The notes: a model not told the origin generated them from the letters alone. A stretch of 64,000 nt of DNA from Streptomyces sp. 6-11-2 (GCF_006540305.1 NZ_BJOR01000001.1:6324001-6388000), one strand, 5' to 3'; counted from the stretch's first letter, positions 1 to 9,083 are shown. Program-made: numbers and translations.

Positions 1-2
1 GG

Positions 3-971
3 CCGGGCGCCGACCCGGTGGACGCCGTGCTCGTCCAGCGGGCCGTCGGCTCGCTGTCCCCGTCGCTGGCCGTGGCCTCCACGATGCACCACTTCACCGC
101 CGCGATGCTCTACGCGCTCGCCGACGGCCCGGACCGGCTGACACCCGCTCAGGCCGAGCTGCTGCACACTGTGGTGCCCGGGCAGCGGCTGATGGCCTCC
201 GGCTGGGCCGAGGGCCGAACCCAGCAGAACATTCTCACCCCGGCGGTCACGGCAACCCCGGTCGAGGGCGGCTATCTGCTCAACGGCGCCAAGAAGCCCT
301 GCAGCCTGTCGCGTTCGATGAGCCTGCTGACCGCGAGTATCGCGGTGCCCGGCGCGGACGGCACGCCGGAGCTGGCGCTGGCGCTGGTGGACTCCTCGTC
401 GCCGGGCCTGACCCTGCACCCCTTCTGGGGCAGCGAGGTGCTGACCGCCGCCCAGAGCGACGAGGTGCGCCTGACGGACGTCTTCGTGCCCGAGGACATG
501 GTGGTCCGCACCACCGCGGACGACCCCGGCCGCATCGACGACCTGCAGAACGCCGGCTTCGTCTGGTTCGAGATGCTGGTGTCGGCCGGGTACGCCGGCG
601 TCGCCGCCGGCCTGACGGAGGAAGTGCTGGCCCGCGGGCGCGGCAGCACGAGCGAACGCGGCACCCTGCTGATCCGCACCGAGTCCGCGTTCCAGTTGCT
701 GCTGGGGGTCGCCCGCGCGGTGCGCGACGGGGCCTTCGGCGAGGAGGCCGTCTCCCAGGTACTGATCGCCCGGTTCGCCGCGCAGGAAGCGCTGTCGCTC
801 GCCACCCAGCAGGCGCTGGAGCTGCTGGGCGGCATCGACTTCATCCGCTCCTCCGAGCACCTGCGGATGGCCGCCTCGGTGCGCCCGCTCGCCTTCCACC
901 CGCCGTCCCAGGGCTCCACCGTCGCGCCGCTGCTGGCCTACGCCGGCGGCGCCGCCCTCGACCTGTCCTGA
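3..971 (+). CDS. Acyl-CoA-dehydrogenase-fold flavin N-hydroxylase (VlmH-like), 5' truncated by window
   Basis: About 320 C-terminal residues of an acyl-CoA dehydrogenase-superfamily protein are visible; the frame stays open to the window edge, so the true start lies upstream. The helical C-terminal region and the middle beta domain are recognisable. In valanimycin biosynthesis VlmH, a member of this fold, uses reduced flavin from a separate reductase to N-hydroxylate isobutylamine. The flavin reductase, VlmB-like and SerRS genes just downstream make an amine N-hydroxylase more likely than a beta-oxidation enzyme. The fold is seen directly; the N-hydroxylase role is inferred from context. An ordinary acyl-CoA dehydrogenase acting on the ACP/KAS-derived chain remains possible. 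Confidence 0.75.
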   Translation, partial: PGADPVDAVLVQRAVGSLSPSLAVASTMHHFTAAMLYALADGPDRLTPAQAELLHTVVPGQRLMASGWAEGRTQQNILTPAVTATPVEGGYLLNGAKKPCSLSRSMSLLTASIAVPGADGTPELALALVDSSSPGLTLHPFWGSEVLTAAQSDEVRLTDVFVPEDMVVRTTADDPGRIDDLQNAGFVWFEMLVSAGYAGVAAGLTEEVLARGRGSTSERGTLLIRTESAFQLLLGVARAVRDGAFGEEAVSQVLIARFAAQEALSLATQQALELLGGIDFIRSSEHLRMAASVRPLAFHPPSQGSTVAPLLAYAGGAALDLS

Positions 972-1054
972 GACCGGGACGGGACCCGGACCACCCCGCC
1001 CCTTCCATCGGCCCACTCAGCGCCTGCGGGCCACGGACCGAAAGCGAGTCACCA

Positions 1055-2338
1055 ATGACCCCGAGCGTCGACGCCCCGGTCGGCCAGGAGGAGGAGGTCC
1101 TCCAGCTCTACCGGGCCCATCTGAGCAAGGGCCGGGCGACCCTGGCCGAGCTCTTCGGAACCCATATGGAGGTCGAGTCGCAGGGTGCCTGGCTGACCAC
1201 CTCCGACGGCGAACGCTTCCTGAACGCCGGCGGCTACGGCGTCTTCATCATGGGCGCCCGCCACCCCGTCGTCATGGAGGAGGTGCGCCGGCAGCTGGAG
1301 ACCCACCCCGTCGCCACCCGCATCCTGCTGGAGCCGACCGTCGCCCGTGCCGCCGAAGCGCTGGTCTCGGTCGCCCCGGAGGGCCTGGACCGCGTGCACT
1401 TCGCCCTCTCCGGCGCGGAGGCGGTGGAGACCGGCCTGAAGCTCGCCCGGGCCAACGGCCGCAAGCGGACGGTCTCGATGAAGGGTGGCTACCACGGCAA
1501 GACGCTCGGCGCCTTGTCGGCCACCGCCAAGGACGTCTACCAGGCGCCCTTCCGCCCGCTGATCCCCAACGTGGTGCACCTGCCGTTCGGCGACATCGAC
1601 GCCCTGCGCGCGGAGCTGTCCCAGCACCCGGGCGAGGTCTGTGTGCTCATCGAGCCGGTGCAGGGCGAAGGCGGCGTCGTCATCCCGCCCAAGGGCTACC
1701 TCAAGCAGGTCGAGGAGGCGGTCCGGGAGTTCGACGGCTTCCTGGTGCTGGACGAGGTGCAGACCGGCTTCGGCCGGCTCGGCGAGTGGTGGGGGCTGGA
1801 CGCCGAGGGCATCCGCCCGGACGTCCTGCTGGCCGGCAAGGCGCTCGGCGGCGGTGTCGTGCCGGTCTCGGCGGCCCTCGCCACCCGGGAGGCGTTCCGG
1901 CCCTTCGACAAGGACCCCTATGTCCACACCGCGACCTTTTCCGGTCAGCCGCTGCTGATGGCGGCGGTGCAGGGCACCGTCCGCGCGATCCGCGAGGAGG
2001 AACTGGTGCCCCGAGCCCGCGAGCTCGGCGCCCGGCTGCTGCCGCGGATCACCGAGATCGCCCAGCGCAACATCCCCGACCTGGTCGTGGAGGTACGCGG
2101 CCAGGGTCTGCTGATCGGCGTCGAGCTGGTCGAGCCGGGGCTCGCCGGCGAACTGCTGATCGAGCTGTTCAACCACGGAGTGGTCGCCAACCACTCGATG
2201 AACGGCTCCTCCGTGGTGCGGTTCACCCCGCCGGCGACCCTCACCGACCGGGACGTCGAATTCCTGCTCGACTCCCTCGACAAGGCCACCGTCGACCTCG
2301 TACGGCGCTCGGCCACGATGCCCGAAGGCGGCAACTGA
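1055..2338 (+). CDS. Class III PLP-dependent aminotransferase
   Basis: 427 aa, full length for the class III (ornithine/acetylornithine, GABA-type) family. Phosphate-cup residues SGAEA (119-123), the cofactor aspartate D233 in LDEVQTGFGR and the Schiff-base lysine K262 in LLAGKALGGG are all present. The enzyme transfers an amino group to an aldehyde or ketone. In this cluster it could supply the amine that the upstream N-hydroxylase oxidises. The ATG start follows 83 nt of non-coding sequence after the N-hydroxylase, and the stop is 2 nt before the next start, so it is probably translationally linked to the SRPBCC gene. The substrate cannot be read from sequence. Confidence 0.9.
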   Translation: MTPSVDAPVGQEEEVLQLYRAHLSKGRATLAELFGTHMEVESQGAWLTTSDGERFLNAGGYGVFIMGARHPVVMEEVRRQLETHPVATRILLEPTVARAAEALVSVAPEGLDRVHFALSGAEAVETGLKLARANGRKRTVSMKGGYHGKTLGALSATAKDVYQAPFRPLIPNVVHLPFGDIDALRAELSQHPGEVCVLIEPVQGEGGVVIPPKGYLKQVEEAVREFDGFLVLDEVQTGFGRLGEWWGLDAEGIRPDVLLAGKALGGGVVPVSAALATREAFRPFDKDPYVHTATFSGQPLLMAAVQGTVRAIREEELVPRARELGARLLPRITEIAQRNIPDLVVEVRGQGLLIGVELVEPGLAGELLIELFNHGVVANHSMNGSSVVRFTPPATLTDRDVEFLLDSLDKATVDLVRRSATMPEGGN

Positions 2339-2340
2339 CC

Positions 2341-2829
2341 ATGCGACACGTCGAACTCCACGCCCTGGTGCGCCTCGCCTTCGCCGAGGAGGTCTTCGCG
2401 ACCGTCCCGCGCTGGGAGCGCTACCCGGAACTGGCCCCGCACGTACGGTCCACGAAGGTGCACGCGACGCTGCCGGAGCCGGTCGGCAGCTCCAGCTGGG
2501 AACTGCACTTCCGCAGCGGGCTGCTGCGCTGGACGGAGGAGGAGACCTTCTTCCCCGACCGGCTGGAGATCCGGTTCGAGCAGACCGACGGCGACTTCGA
2601 CAGCTTCGAAGGCGTGTGGGCGCTGCATCAGCAGGGCCCGGACGTCTCCGTCGTCTTCAAGGCCGACTTCGACTTCGGCATCCCGAGCCTCGCCAGCATC
2701 CTCGACCCGATCGCCGAGCGCGTCATCCGGGAGACCGTCGCCTGGGCCGTCACCGGTTTCTTCCCCGGCACCACCATCCTCGACTCGGACATCGACCTCG
2801 ACGCGGCAGCCGCCTCGAGCGCGGGCTGA
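2341..2829 (+). CDS. SRPBCC / polyketide cyclase-like protein
   Basis: 162 aa, the size of a single START/Bet v1-like (SRPBCC, Coq10/cyclase) domain. Its N-terminus (HVELHALVRLAF...W..YPELAPHV) matches the usual opening of the family, and the ligand-cavity region with FDFGIPSL and a C-terminal helix follows. Such domains bind hydrophobic ligands and act as cyclases, aromatases or lipid chaperones. The gene is packed directly after the aminotransferase. Because it sits in a cluster with KAS and ACP genes, it may hold or reshape an acyl intermediate. No catalytic residue can be assigned. Confidence 0.75.
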   Translation: MRHVELHALVRLAFAEEVFATVPRWERYPELAPHVRSTKVHATLPEPVGSSSWELHFRSGLLRWTEEETFFPDRLEIRFEQTDGDFDSFEGVWALHQQGPDVSVVFKADFDFGIPSLASILDPIAERVIRETVAWAVTGFFPGTTILDSDIDLDAAAASSAG

Positions 2830-2903
2830 CCACCGGCCGGCGGCGGGCGGACGGCCCGCCTCCGGCACCGCACACCTCCCCGGACTCACACAGGAGTTCA
2901 ACC

Positions 2904-3458
2904 GTGGACCAAGCCAATCCCTTCGAGACGCCGAAGACCTTCTCGCTCCACCGCGCCGAGTACCTGGTCGGCCTGGCGGTGACGACCGGTCTGATCATCT
3001 GGCACTTCGCCGACATCCGCTGGCTGCCCGCCATCGGGCTGTTTCTCTACATCGACCTGATCGGCTACATCCCCGGAGCCATCGCCTTCCGGCGCTCCGG
3101 CGGTGCCCCCATCCACAAGGGCTACTACGTCGCCTACAACGTCATGCACAGCCTGATCACCCAAGGCGCCGTCGCCGCGCTGTGGTGCTGGTTGGTCGAG
3201 CCGGAGTGGGCGCTGCTCGTGCTGCCCTTCCATCTGTTCGGCGACCGTGGTCTGTTCGGCAACTTCATGAAGCCCTTCGCGCTGCCCTTCGAGCCGGTCC
3301 GCCAGCCCGGATACCTGCGGCTGCTGGACGACCTGGGGTTGAAGCACCCCAAGCCGGTCGGTCACGCGAGCGACCCGGTCCCCGTGGGGCACATTGCCGG
3401 CTCCGCCGCCCGCACGCTCGGCGAGACCGTACCGACCGGCCGGGGGGCGACCCGATGA
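2904..3458 (+). CDS. Small integral membrane protein, VlmO-like candidate N-N bond-forming enzyme
   Basis: 184 aa from a GTG preceded by a good ribosome site (AGGAG at 2892-2896). About four hydrophobic segments are visible (near residues 20-38, 45-65, 75-100, 105-125), with polar residues inside them: H in WHFADI, D in YIDLIGYIPG, H in YNVMHSL, and FHLFGDRG. In valanimycin biosynthesis the membrane protein VlmO converts O-seryl-isobutylhydroxylamine to the N-N-linked hydrazine. Position immediately before the flavin reductase and VlmB-like genes fits that role. Identification rests on context, size and topology, not on an alignment. The stop overlaps the next ATG by 4 nt. Confidence 0.6.
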   Translation: MDQANPFETPKTFSLHRAEYLVGLAVTTGLIIWHFADIRWLPAIGLFLYIDLIGYIPGAIAFRRSGGAPIHKGYYVAYNVMHSLITQGAVAALWCWLVEPEWALLVLPFHLFGDRGLFGNFMKPFALPFEPVRQPGYLRLLDDLGLKHPKPVGHASDPVPVGHIAGSAARTLGETVPTGRGATR

Positions 3459-4084
3459 GGAACGTGACACTGCGCAAGCGCTGGAGCGCCCACGACCGGG
3501 CCATGCGCCGGCTGGCCACGCCCGTGTCGGTGCTCACCGTCGAACACGAAGGCCGCCGCCACGGCACCACTGTCAGCACGGTGACCCGGATCTCCCGCCG
3601 CCCGCAGGTACTGGGCGTGTGCCTGAAGCCCGACTCGGTGCTGGCCAAGCTCGCCACCGCCGAGGGCCGGTTCGCGGTCAACGTACTGAGCGGTGAGCAG
3701 GGCCGGCTGGCCCGCCACTTCGCCGGGAGCGCCCGGCCCGACGGCGCCGCCCAGTTCCGGGGCATCGACTGGCATCCGGCCGCCTACTCCCGGGCGCCGC
3801 TCTTCCACGCGGCGCTGGCGCACTACGACTGCCGGGTGGTGGGCCGCTTCCAGGTCGGTGACCACGAGGTGCTGCTCGGTGCGGTCGTCCACGCCGACAC
3901 CGCCGAGGGAGACCCGCTGATCAGCTGTTCCGGGGAGATCTTCGCCGGGACGCTGATCCCGGTCGCGGAGAACGAGGAGGGCGCCCCGCTCGGCGCGGAC
4001 CCGGCACCGATCGACGTCGGACTGTCTCTCGCGCCGCCCGGCCTGCCACTCACCACGTCCGTCGAGGAGAACGTGCCCTCATGA
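3455..4084 (+). CDS. Flavin reductase (HpaC/VlmR-like)
   Basis: 209 aa, of the flavin-reductase-like domain family. The N-terminal ATPVSVLTV, a long STVT/ISRRPQVLGVCL strand region and the DCRVVGRFQVGDHEVLLGAVVHA segment are typical. Such proteins reduce FMN or FAD with NAD(P)H and release it to a partner oxygenase, as VlmR does for VlmH. Here it can supply the acyl-CoA-dehydrogenase-type N-hydroxylase and perhaps electrons for the diiron enzyme. It overlaps the membrane protein gene (ATGA at 3455) and the diiron gene (ATGA at 4081), so the three are translationally coupled. The C-terminal 45 residues are a low-complexity tail. Confidence 0.88.
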   Translation: MRNVTLRKRWSAHDRAMRRLATPVSVLTVEHEGRRHGTTVSTVTRISRRPQVLGVCLKPDSVLAKLATAEGRFAVNVLSGEQGRLARHFAGSARPDGAAQFRGIDWHPAAYSRAPLFHAALAHYDCRVVGRFQVGDHEVLLGAVVHADTAEGDPLISCSGEIFAGTLIPVAENEEGAPLGADPAPIDVGLSLAPPGLPLTTSVEENVPS

Positions 4085-5061
4085 ATGTGTTCACCGCCAA
4101 AGAGGCCGACTGGGACACCGCCCCCGGCCTGCTCGACGGGGCCAAGGAGTTGACCCTCGGCCCGGACCGCTGCAACCTCGCGTACTGGTTCACCGAGGTC
4201 GCGCAGGGCACCCTGCGGGACCGCGGCGCCACCGGGCACCACGAGAAGGCCGGCGTGCCGGAGTTCCTGCGCAGGCCGGGGCCGTTGCGTGAGGCGCTGG
4301 TCCTGGAGTTCGGCTTCCGCAGCCTGTCGGAGGAGATCGCCACCCGCCTGCTGGGCCACTACGTCTCGCACGCCCCCGGCATCCCGGAGATGGAGTTCTA
4401 CGCCACCCAGCTGATGGACGAGGCCCGGCACGCACGGGTGTTCCGCAACCACCTGGTGGAACTGGGCCTGCCCGAGCGGACGCTGCTGGCCGACATCGAG
4501 GAGATGGCCGCCGAGTACCGGCGCGAAGTGCTCCAGCCGGTGGAGGACTTCACCTTGGAGATCATCCGCGACCAGGGTGATTTCCACGGCGGGGTGGCCG
4601 TCTTCGCCATCGTCATCGAGGGCGTGCTCGCCCCGGCCGCCGAGCTGAGCGAGCGCAAGTGGACCCCGCTGTCGGAGGCCACCCAGGAGATCTCCCGTGG
4701 CACCGCGATCGACGAGATCCGGCATCTGACCGTGGCCAGCACCATCCTGCGCGACCATGTCCGCGACCACCCCGAGTACACGCCGCGGCTGCTGGAGATC
4801 CTCGCGGCCGGCACCGAGCTGTGGGATCGGGTGCCGGACCGGCCCTACGTCATCCACCGCGAGGAGCTGTTCCAACAGGGCATGTTGGAACAGGCCGAAC
4901 TGATCGGCGACTACGAGGTCTGGCCGGGCGTACGGCTGCTCGACACCACTCCCGAGCAGCGCTACGACATGGCGGAGCAGTGGACCGACGAGATGGCCGC
5001 GAGCCGGATGGCGTACATGGGCCTGCCCGCGGACGCGATGGGACGGAGTGAGCGTCCGTGA
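4081..5061 (+). CDS. Non-heme diiron oxygenase, VlmB-like
   Basis: 326 aa with a ferritin-like diiron signature: a first-helix glutamate in RSLSEEIA (E84/85), E114-x-x-H117 in DEARH, E180 in IVIEG and E212-x-x-H215 in DEIRH. That is the full E, ExxH, E, ExxH ligand set. VlmB, of this family, performs the four-electron oxidation of the hydrazine intermediate to the azoxy group in valanimycin biosynthesis. AurF-type N-oxygenases share the same ligand pattern, so arylamine N-oxidation is the alternative. A VlmO-like gene and a SerRS in the same cluster favour the VlmB role. It is coupled to the neighbouring genes by 4-nt overlaps on both sides. Confidence 0.8.
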   Translation: MNVFTAKEADWDTAPGLLDGAKELTLGPDRCNLAYWFTEVAQGTLRDRGATGHHEKAGVPEFLRRPGPLREALVLEFGFRSLSEEIATRLLGHYVSHAPGIPEMEFYATQLMDEARHARVFRNHLVELGLPERTLLADIEEMAAEYRREVLQPVEDFTLEIIRDQGDFHGGVAVFAIVIEGVLAPAAELSERKWTPLSEATQEISRGTAIDEIRHLTVASTILRDHVRDHPEYTPRLLEILAAGTELWDRVPDRPYVIHREELFQQGMLEQAELIGDYEVWPGVRLLDTTPEQRYDMAEQWTDEMAASRMAYMGLPADAMGRSERP

Positions 5062-6095
5062 CGGCGCCGACGTTCCCCGTCGGCCCATCCTTCGGCGCCC
5101 CCGCCGGGCGGGCGGCCGTGATCACCGGGGTCGGCGGCTACGTACCGCCGACGGTGGTCACCAACGACGATCTGGTGGCCCGGCTGGACACCTCCGACGA
5201 ATGGATCCGCACCCGGACCGGCATCGCCTCACGGCATGTCGTCACCCCGGGCACCGCCACCTCCGACCTCGCCGTCGAGGCCGGTCGGCGGGCCCTGAAA
5301 TCGGCGCAGGACTCGCAGGTCGACGCCGTGGTGCTGGCCACCACCACACCCGATCACCCCTGCCCGGCGACCGCCCCGGCAGTGGCCGCCCGACTGGGGC
5401 TGGGCGGGGTGCCGGCCTTCGACGTGGCGGCGGTGTGCACCGGCTTCCTGTACGCCCTGGCCGCCGGCGCCGGATTCATCGCCTGCGGCCTGGCCAACCG
5501 GGTGCTGGTCGTCGCCGCGGACGCGTTCACCACGATCATCGACCCGAACGACCGCAGCACGGCGGTGATCTTCGCCGACGGCGCCGGCGCCGTAGTGCTA
5601 CGGGCCGGCACGGCGGACGAGCCGGGCGCCCTCGGCTCGGTGGTGCTTGGCAGTGACGGCGAGCTGAGCGACCTCATCGCCGTGCCGGCCGGCGGCTCGC
5701 GCCAACGCTCCTCCGGTGTCCGTCCCCAGCCGGGCGACGAGTTCTTCCAGATGGCGGGCCGGGCCACATACCGGCACGCGGTGGAGCGGATGACCGCGGC
5801 CTCGCTGCGCTCGCTCGCCGACACCGGCTGGCGGCCGGAGGACGTCGACCGGTTCGCCGCGCACCAGGCGAACGCCCGCATCCTCGGCGCGGTCGCCGAA
5901 CGGCTCGGCATCGGGCGGGAGCGACAGCTTTCCAACATCGAGCACGTCGGCAACACCGGCGGTGCCTCGATCCCGCTGCTCCTGGACCAGAGTGCCGCCG
6001 ACGGCAGCCTGACGGCCGGCGACCGGCTGCTGCTGACCGCCTTCGGCGGCGGCCTGGCGTGGGGCGCGGCAACCCTCACCTGGCCCGAGCTGTGA
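5058..6095 (+). CDS. 3-oxoacyl-ACP synthase III (KAS III)
   Basis: 345 aa. The catalytic triad is intact: C127 (AAVCTGFLY), H269 (FAAHQANARI) and N299 (HVGNTGGAS). The N-terminal SDEWIRTRTGI and C-terminal FGGGLAWGAA motifs are classic FabH features. KAS III condenses an acyl-CoA starter with malonyl-ACP. Its cluster location with a dedicated ACP and KAS II suggests a role in making or extending the product skeleton, for example a fatty amine precursor or extension of the serine-derived carboxylate. The GTG start overlaps the stop of the diiron oxygenase gene. Confidence 0.92.
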   Translation: MTAPTFPVGPSFGAPAGRAAVITGVGGYVPPTVVTNDDLVARLDTSDEWIRTRTGIASRHVVTPGTATSDLAVEAGRRALKSAQDSQVDAVVLATTTPDHPCPATAPAVAARLGLGGVPAFDVAAVCTGFLYALAAGAGFIACGLANRVLVVAADAFTTIIDPNDRSTAVIFADGAGAVVLRAGTADEPGALGSVVLGSDGELSDLIAVPAGGSRQRSSGVRPQPGDEFFQMAGRATYRHAVERMTAASLRSLADTGWRPEDVDRFAAHQANARILGAVAERLGIGRERQLSNIEHVGNTGGASIPLLLDQSAADGSLTAGDRLLLTAFGGGLAWGAATLTWPEL

Positions 6096-6169
6096 GCCGG
6101 GCCGGGGCCGAGCCCCTTCCCTGCCCACCGGCACATCCCACGCACTGTCACACGGGAGGCGAGCACGTC

Positions 6170-6400
6170 ATGTTCGAGAAGCTGAAGGAAATCCTGGTCA
6201 ACAAGCTCAAAGTCACGCCCGAGCAGATCACCCCGGAGGCCACCCGGGAGGACATCGAGCTGGACTCGCTCGCCGTCGTCGAGCTGTCGCTCGTCCTGGA
6301 GACCGAGCTGGGGGTGTCCGTCTCCGACGACGAGCTGCTGGAGGCGGAGACCGTCGGGGACATGGTGGCGCTCATCGAGCAGCGGAGCGCACGGGTGTGA
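6170..6400 (+). CDS. Acyl carrier protein
   Basis: 76 aa, a complete stand-alone ACP. The phosphopantetheine attachment serine is S33 in the ELDSLAVVEL motif, and the acidic helix II recognised by KAS enzymes is present. It would carry the growing acyl chain between KAS III, which precedes it, and KAS II, which follows. A good ribosome site (GGGAGG) lies about 9 nt before the ATG. The stop TGA overlaps the ATG of KAS II. The dedicated copy implies cluster-specific acyl chemistry rather than housekeeping fatty acid synthesis. Confidence 0.95.
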   Translation: MFEKLKEILVNKLKVTPEQITPEATREDIELDSLAVVELSLVLETELGVSVSDDELLEAETVGDMVALIEQRSARV

Positions 6401-7617
6401 TGGCCGACACCGCCATCGCCGTCACCGGTCTCGGCCTGGTCACCCCGGCCGGGATCGGCACTGCCGCGAGCTGGGCGGGCGTGCGCGCCGGACGCCCGGC
6501 CGCGGCGCTCGACCCCGCCCTCGACGGCAACCCGGTACGCATCTCGTGCCGGGTGCCGGACTGGGACCCGGACGCCCTGCTCGGCGCCCGCCGGGCCCAC
6601 CGGCTCGACCGTTTCAGCCAGTTCGCGCTGGTCGCGGCGCGCGAGGCGATCACCGACGCCGGCCTGGACCCGGCCACCTGGGACGGCGCCCGGGTCGGCG
6701 TGGTGCTCGGCTGCGCCGACGGCGGACCAGGCACCGTGGAGGACCAGCACCGGGTGCTGGTGGAGCTCTCACCGGACCGGGTCTCCCCGCTGCTGCTGCC
6801 GATGCAGCTGCCGAACATGCTGGCCGGCCAGACGGCCATGGAGTTCGGTGCCACCGGCCCCAACCTGGTGGTGGCCACGGCCTGCGCGTCCGGGACCACG
6901 GCCATCGGTGTTGCCCGCGATCTGCTGCTCCTCGACCGGTGCGACGTGGTGCTCACCGGCGGCAGCGAGGCCATGATCACGCCTTTGGTGATGGCCGGCT
7001 TCGCCCGCATGGGCACGCTGTCGCGGCGCACCGACGACCCGGCCGCCGCCTCCCGCCCGTTCGACGCGGACCGCGACGGCTTCGTGGCCGGGGAGGGCGC
7101 CGGGGTGCTGGTCCTGGAGCGGTCTGCCGACGCCCGCGCCCGCGGCGCCCGGGTCCGCGCCGGGGTGGCGGGATACGGCGCCTCCGCCGACGCCCACCAC
7201 GTCACCTCTCCGCATCCGGACGGGATCGGACTGGAGTCGGCGATGCGCGCCGCGCTCGCCGACGCCGGCTGCCTGCCTTCCGACGTCGGGCACGTCAACG
7301 CGCACGGCACCGCCACCCGGCTCAACGACCTCGCCGAGGCCCGGGTGGTGCACCGCGTGCTCGGCGACCCGCTGGTGACCTCCACCAAGGGCGTCACCGG
7401 CCATCTGCTCGGCGCGGCCGGGGCGGTCGAGGCCGCGTTCACCGTGCTCAGTCTGGAGGAGCAGGTGGTGCCGCCGACCGCCAACCTCGATGTCCCCGAT
7501 CCCGCCTGCGAGGTCAAGGTGGCCGCCACGGCCACCGGGACCCGCTTCGACCTCGCGCTGAGCAGCTCGATGGGATTCGGCGGGCAGAACGCCGTGCTGG
7601 CCTTCGCGGCCGCCTGA
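6400..7617 (+). CDS. 3-oxoacyl-ACP synthase II (KAS II, FabF-like)
   Basis: 405 aa from ATG 6400 (a GTG at 6397 would add one residue). The catalytic C162 (TACASGTTA), H302 (NAHGTATRLND) and H335 (KGVTGHLLGAAG) are all present, so this is an active elongating ketosynthase and not a chain-length factor. No KSbeta partner follows, so it probably works alone like FabF. Translation is coupled to the ACP by the TGATG overlap. It is the last gene before the IS110 insertion, and its reading frame is complete. Confidence 0.93.
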   Translation: MADTAIAVTGLGLVTPAGIGTAASWAGVRAGRPAAALDPALDGNPVRISCRVPDWDPDALLGARRAHRLDRFSQFALVAAREAITDAGLDPATWDGARVGVVLGCADGGPGTVEDQHRVLVELSPDRVSPLLLPMQLPNMLAGQTAMEFGATGPNLVVATACASGTTAIGVARDLLLLDRCDVVLTGGSEAMITPLVMAGFARMGTLSRRTDDPAAASRPFDADRDGFVAGEGAGVLVLERSADARARGARVRAGVAGYGASADAHHVTSPHPDGIGLESAMRAALADAGCLPSDVGHVNAHGTATRLNDLAEARVVHRVLGDPLVTSTKGVTGHLLGAAGAVEAAFTVLSLEEQVVPPTANLDVPDPACEVKVAATATGTRFDLALSSSMGFGGQNAVLAFAAA

Positions 7618-7853
7618 TGGGAGGTGCGGTGCCGGGGAATGCTCGGTTCCGTAGCCGCCAGAAGGTGAGCACTTTGGCCGCCGGGAGTACCGACTTCTCG
7701 GGTCAGACCGTGCCCCTGCTGGTGGCCGGGAGGCCAGACCGCTGATGGGGTGGCGTGCCCGCCCCGCGGGGCGTGAGCACTGGATCCATTAGGCCGCGTG
7801 CCGCGCCTTCCGCAGGTTACGCCGCAGTACAAGGGAACGCACTTGGGGAGGGC
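7618..7853 (+). ncRNA. Candidate IS110 bridge-RNA-bearing left end
   Basis: This 236-nt stretch before the transposase has no convincing coding content. In IS110-group elements the long non-coding end 5' of the recombinase encodes the bridge RNA that pairs with target and donor DNA. The sequence contains GC-rich self-complementary stretches and two copies of GTGAGCAC (near 7664 and 7772). Assignment is by family knowledge and position only; no loop-target pairing was computed. Confidence 0.35.
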
Positions 7854-9083
7854 TTGTTGCTGCTGATCGGTGATGACTGGGCCGAAGGCCACCATGACGT
7901 TGAGGTCCAAGACGAGAGCGGCCGGAAGCTGGCCGTCGCGAATCTGCCAGAAGGTGTTGCGGGCATCGCCAGTCTCCACGAACTCCTTGCCCGCCACGGC
8001 GGCGAGGCCCTGGACCCTGGCGAGGTGGTTGTCGGCATCGGGACCGACCGGGGCTCGTGGGTTCAGGCTCTGATCTCCTCTGGCTACCAGGTCTATGCGA
8101 TCAACCCCCGGCAAGTCGCCCGGTTCAAGGAGCGGTACGCCTCCTCGGGCGCCAAGAGCGACAAGGGCGACGCACACGCGCTGGCCGATATGGTCCGCAT
8201 CGACCGCGACCGCCTGCGACCGGTGGCCGGGGACAGCGATGCCGCCCAGGCCGTGAAGGTCGTCGCCCGTGCTCACCAGACCCTGATCCGGGAACGCACC
8301 CGCACCTTCCAGCGGCTGCGCAGCACGCTGCGCGAGTACTTCCCCGCCGCCCTAGCCGCCTACGCGGACCTCACCCTGACCAGCACCGACGCTCTGGAAC
8401 TTCTGATCAAAGCCCCCACCCCGGCCACCGGGGCGAAACTGACCCGCACCCAGATCACCGTCGTGCTGGCCCGCCACCGCCGACGCAACCGCGACGCGAA
8501 AGCGGCCACCATCCAGACCGCACTACGCGAGCAGCAGCTCGCGCTGGCCGAGCAGGTCACTGCCGCCTACGCGGCAACCGCCACCGCGCACGCCCGGCTG
8601 ATCATTGCGCTCAACGAGCAGATCACCGAGCTGGAAGAACAGGTGAAGGCCCATTTTCTGAAGCACCCGGACGCTGAGATCTACCTCTCGATGCCCGGTA
8701 TCGCGGAGATCACCGGTGCCCGGGTGGTCGCCGAATTCGGAGACGACCCCGACCGATACGCCTCTGCGAAAGCCCGCAAAAACTACGCCGGCACCAGCCC
8801 CGTCACCCGGGCCTCCGGCAAGAGTCACACCGTCCAGGCCCGCTACGTCCGCAACAACCGCCTGGCCGACGCACTCCAGACCCAAGCCTTCTGCGCACTA
8901 CGAGCCTCGCCCGGAGCCCGCCGCTACTACGACAAACAACGAGCACGCGAACTCGGCTACAACCCCGCCCTCCGCCAGCTCGGCAACCGACTCGTCGGCA
9001 TCCTCCACGGCTGCCTCAAAACCCGAACCACCTACGACGAAGCAACCGCGTGGTCACACCACGCCCACCCTCAGCCCGCTTGA
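7854..9083 (+). CDS. IS110-family transposase (DEDD recombinase)
   Basis: About 409 aa if translation begins at TTG 7854 (or TTG 7857), which has a GGGGAGGG ribosome site just upstream and gives the usual family N-terminus with GDDWAEGHHDVEV. Upstream in-frame codons look non-coding. The N-terminal DEDD RNase H-like domain shows the first Asp in GDDWA and the paired Asp in KSDKGDAHALAD. The C-terminal Transposase_20 domain holds SMPGIAEITGARVVAEFGD and the NYAGTSPVTRASGK serine region. A coiled-coil rich in A, E and Q links the two. All expected domains are intact, so the element may be active. Confidence 0.9.
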   Translation: MLLLIGDDWAEGHHDVEVQDESGRKLAVANLPEGVAGIASLHELLARHGGEALDPGEVVVGIGTDRGSWVQALISSGYQVYAINPRQVARFKERYASSGAKSDKGDAHALADMVRIDRDRLRPVAGDSDAAQAVKVVARAHQTLIRERTRTFQRLRSTLREYFPAALAAYADLTLTSTDALELLIKAPTPATGAKLTRTQITVVLARHRRRNRDAKAATIQTALREQQLALAEQVTAAYAATATAHARLIIALNEQITELEEQVKAHFLKHPDAEIYLSMPGIAEITGARVVAEFGDDPDRYASAKARKNYAGTSPVTRASGKSHTVQARYVRNNRLADALQTQAFCALRASPGARRYYDKQRARELGYNPALRQLGNRLVGILHGCLKTRTTYDEATAWSHHAHPQPA

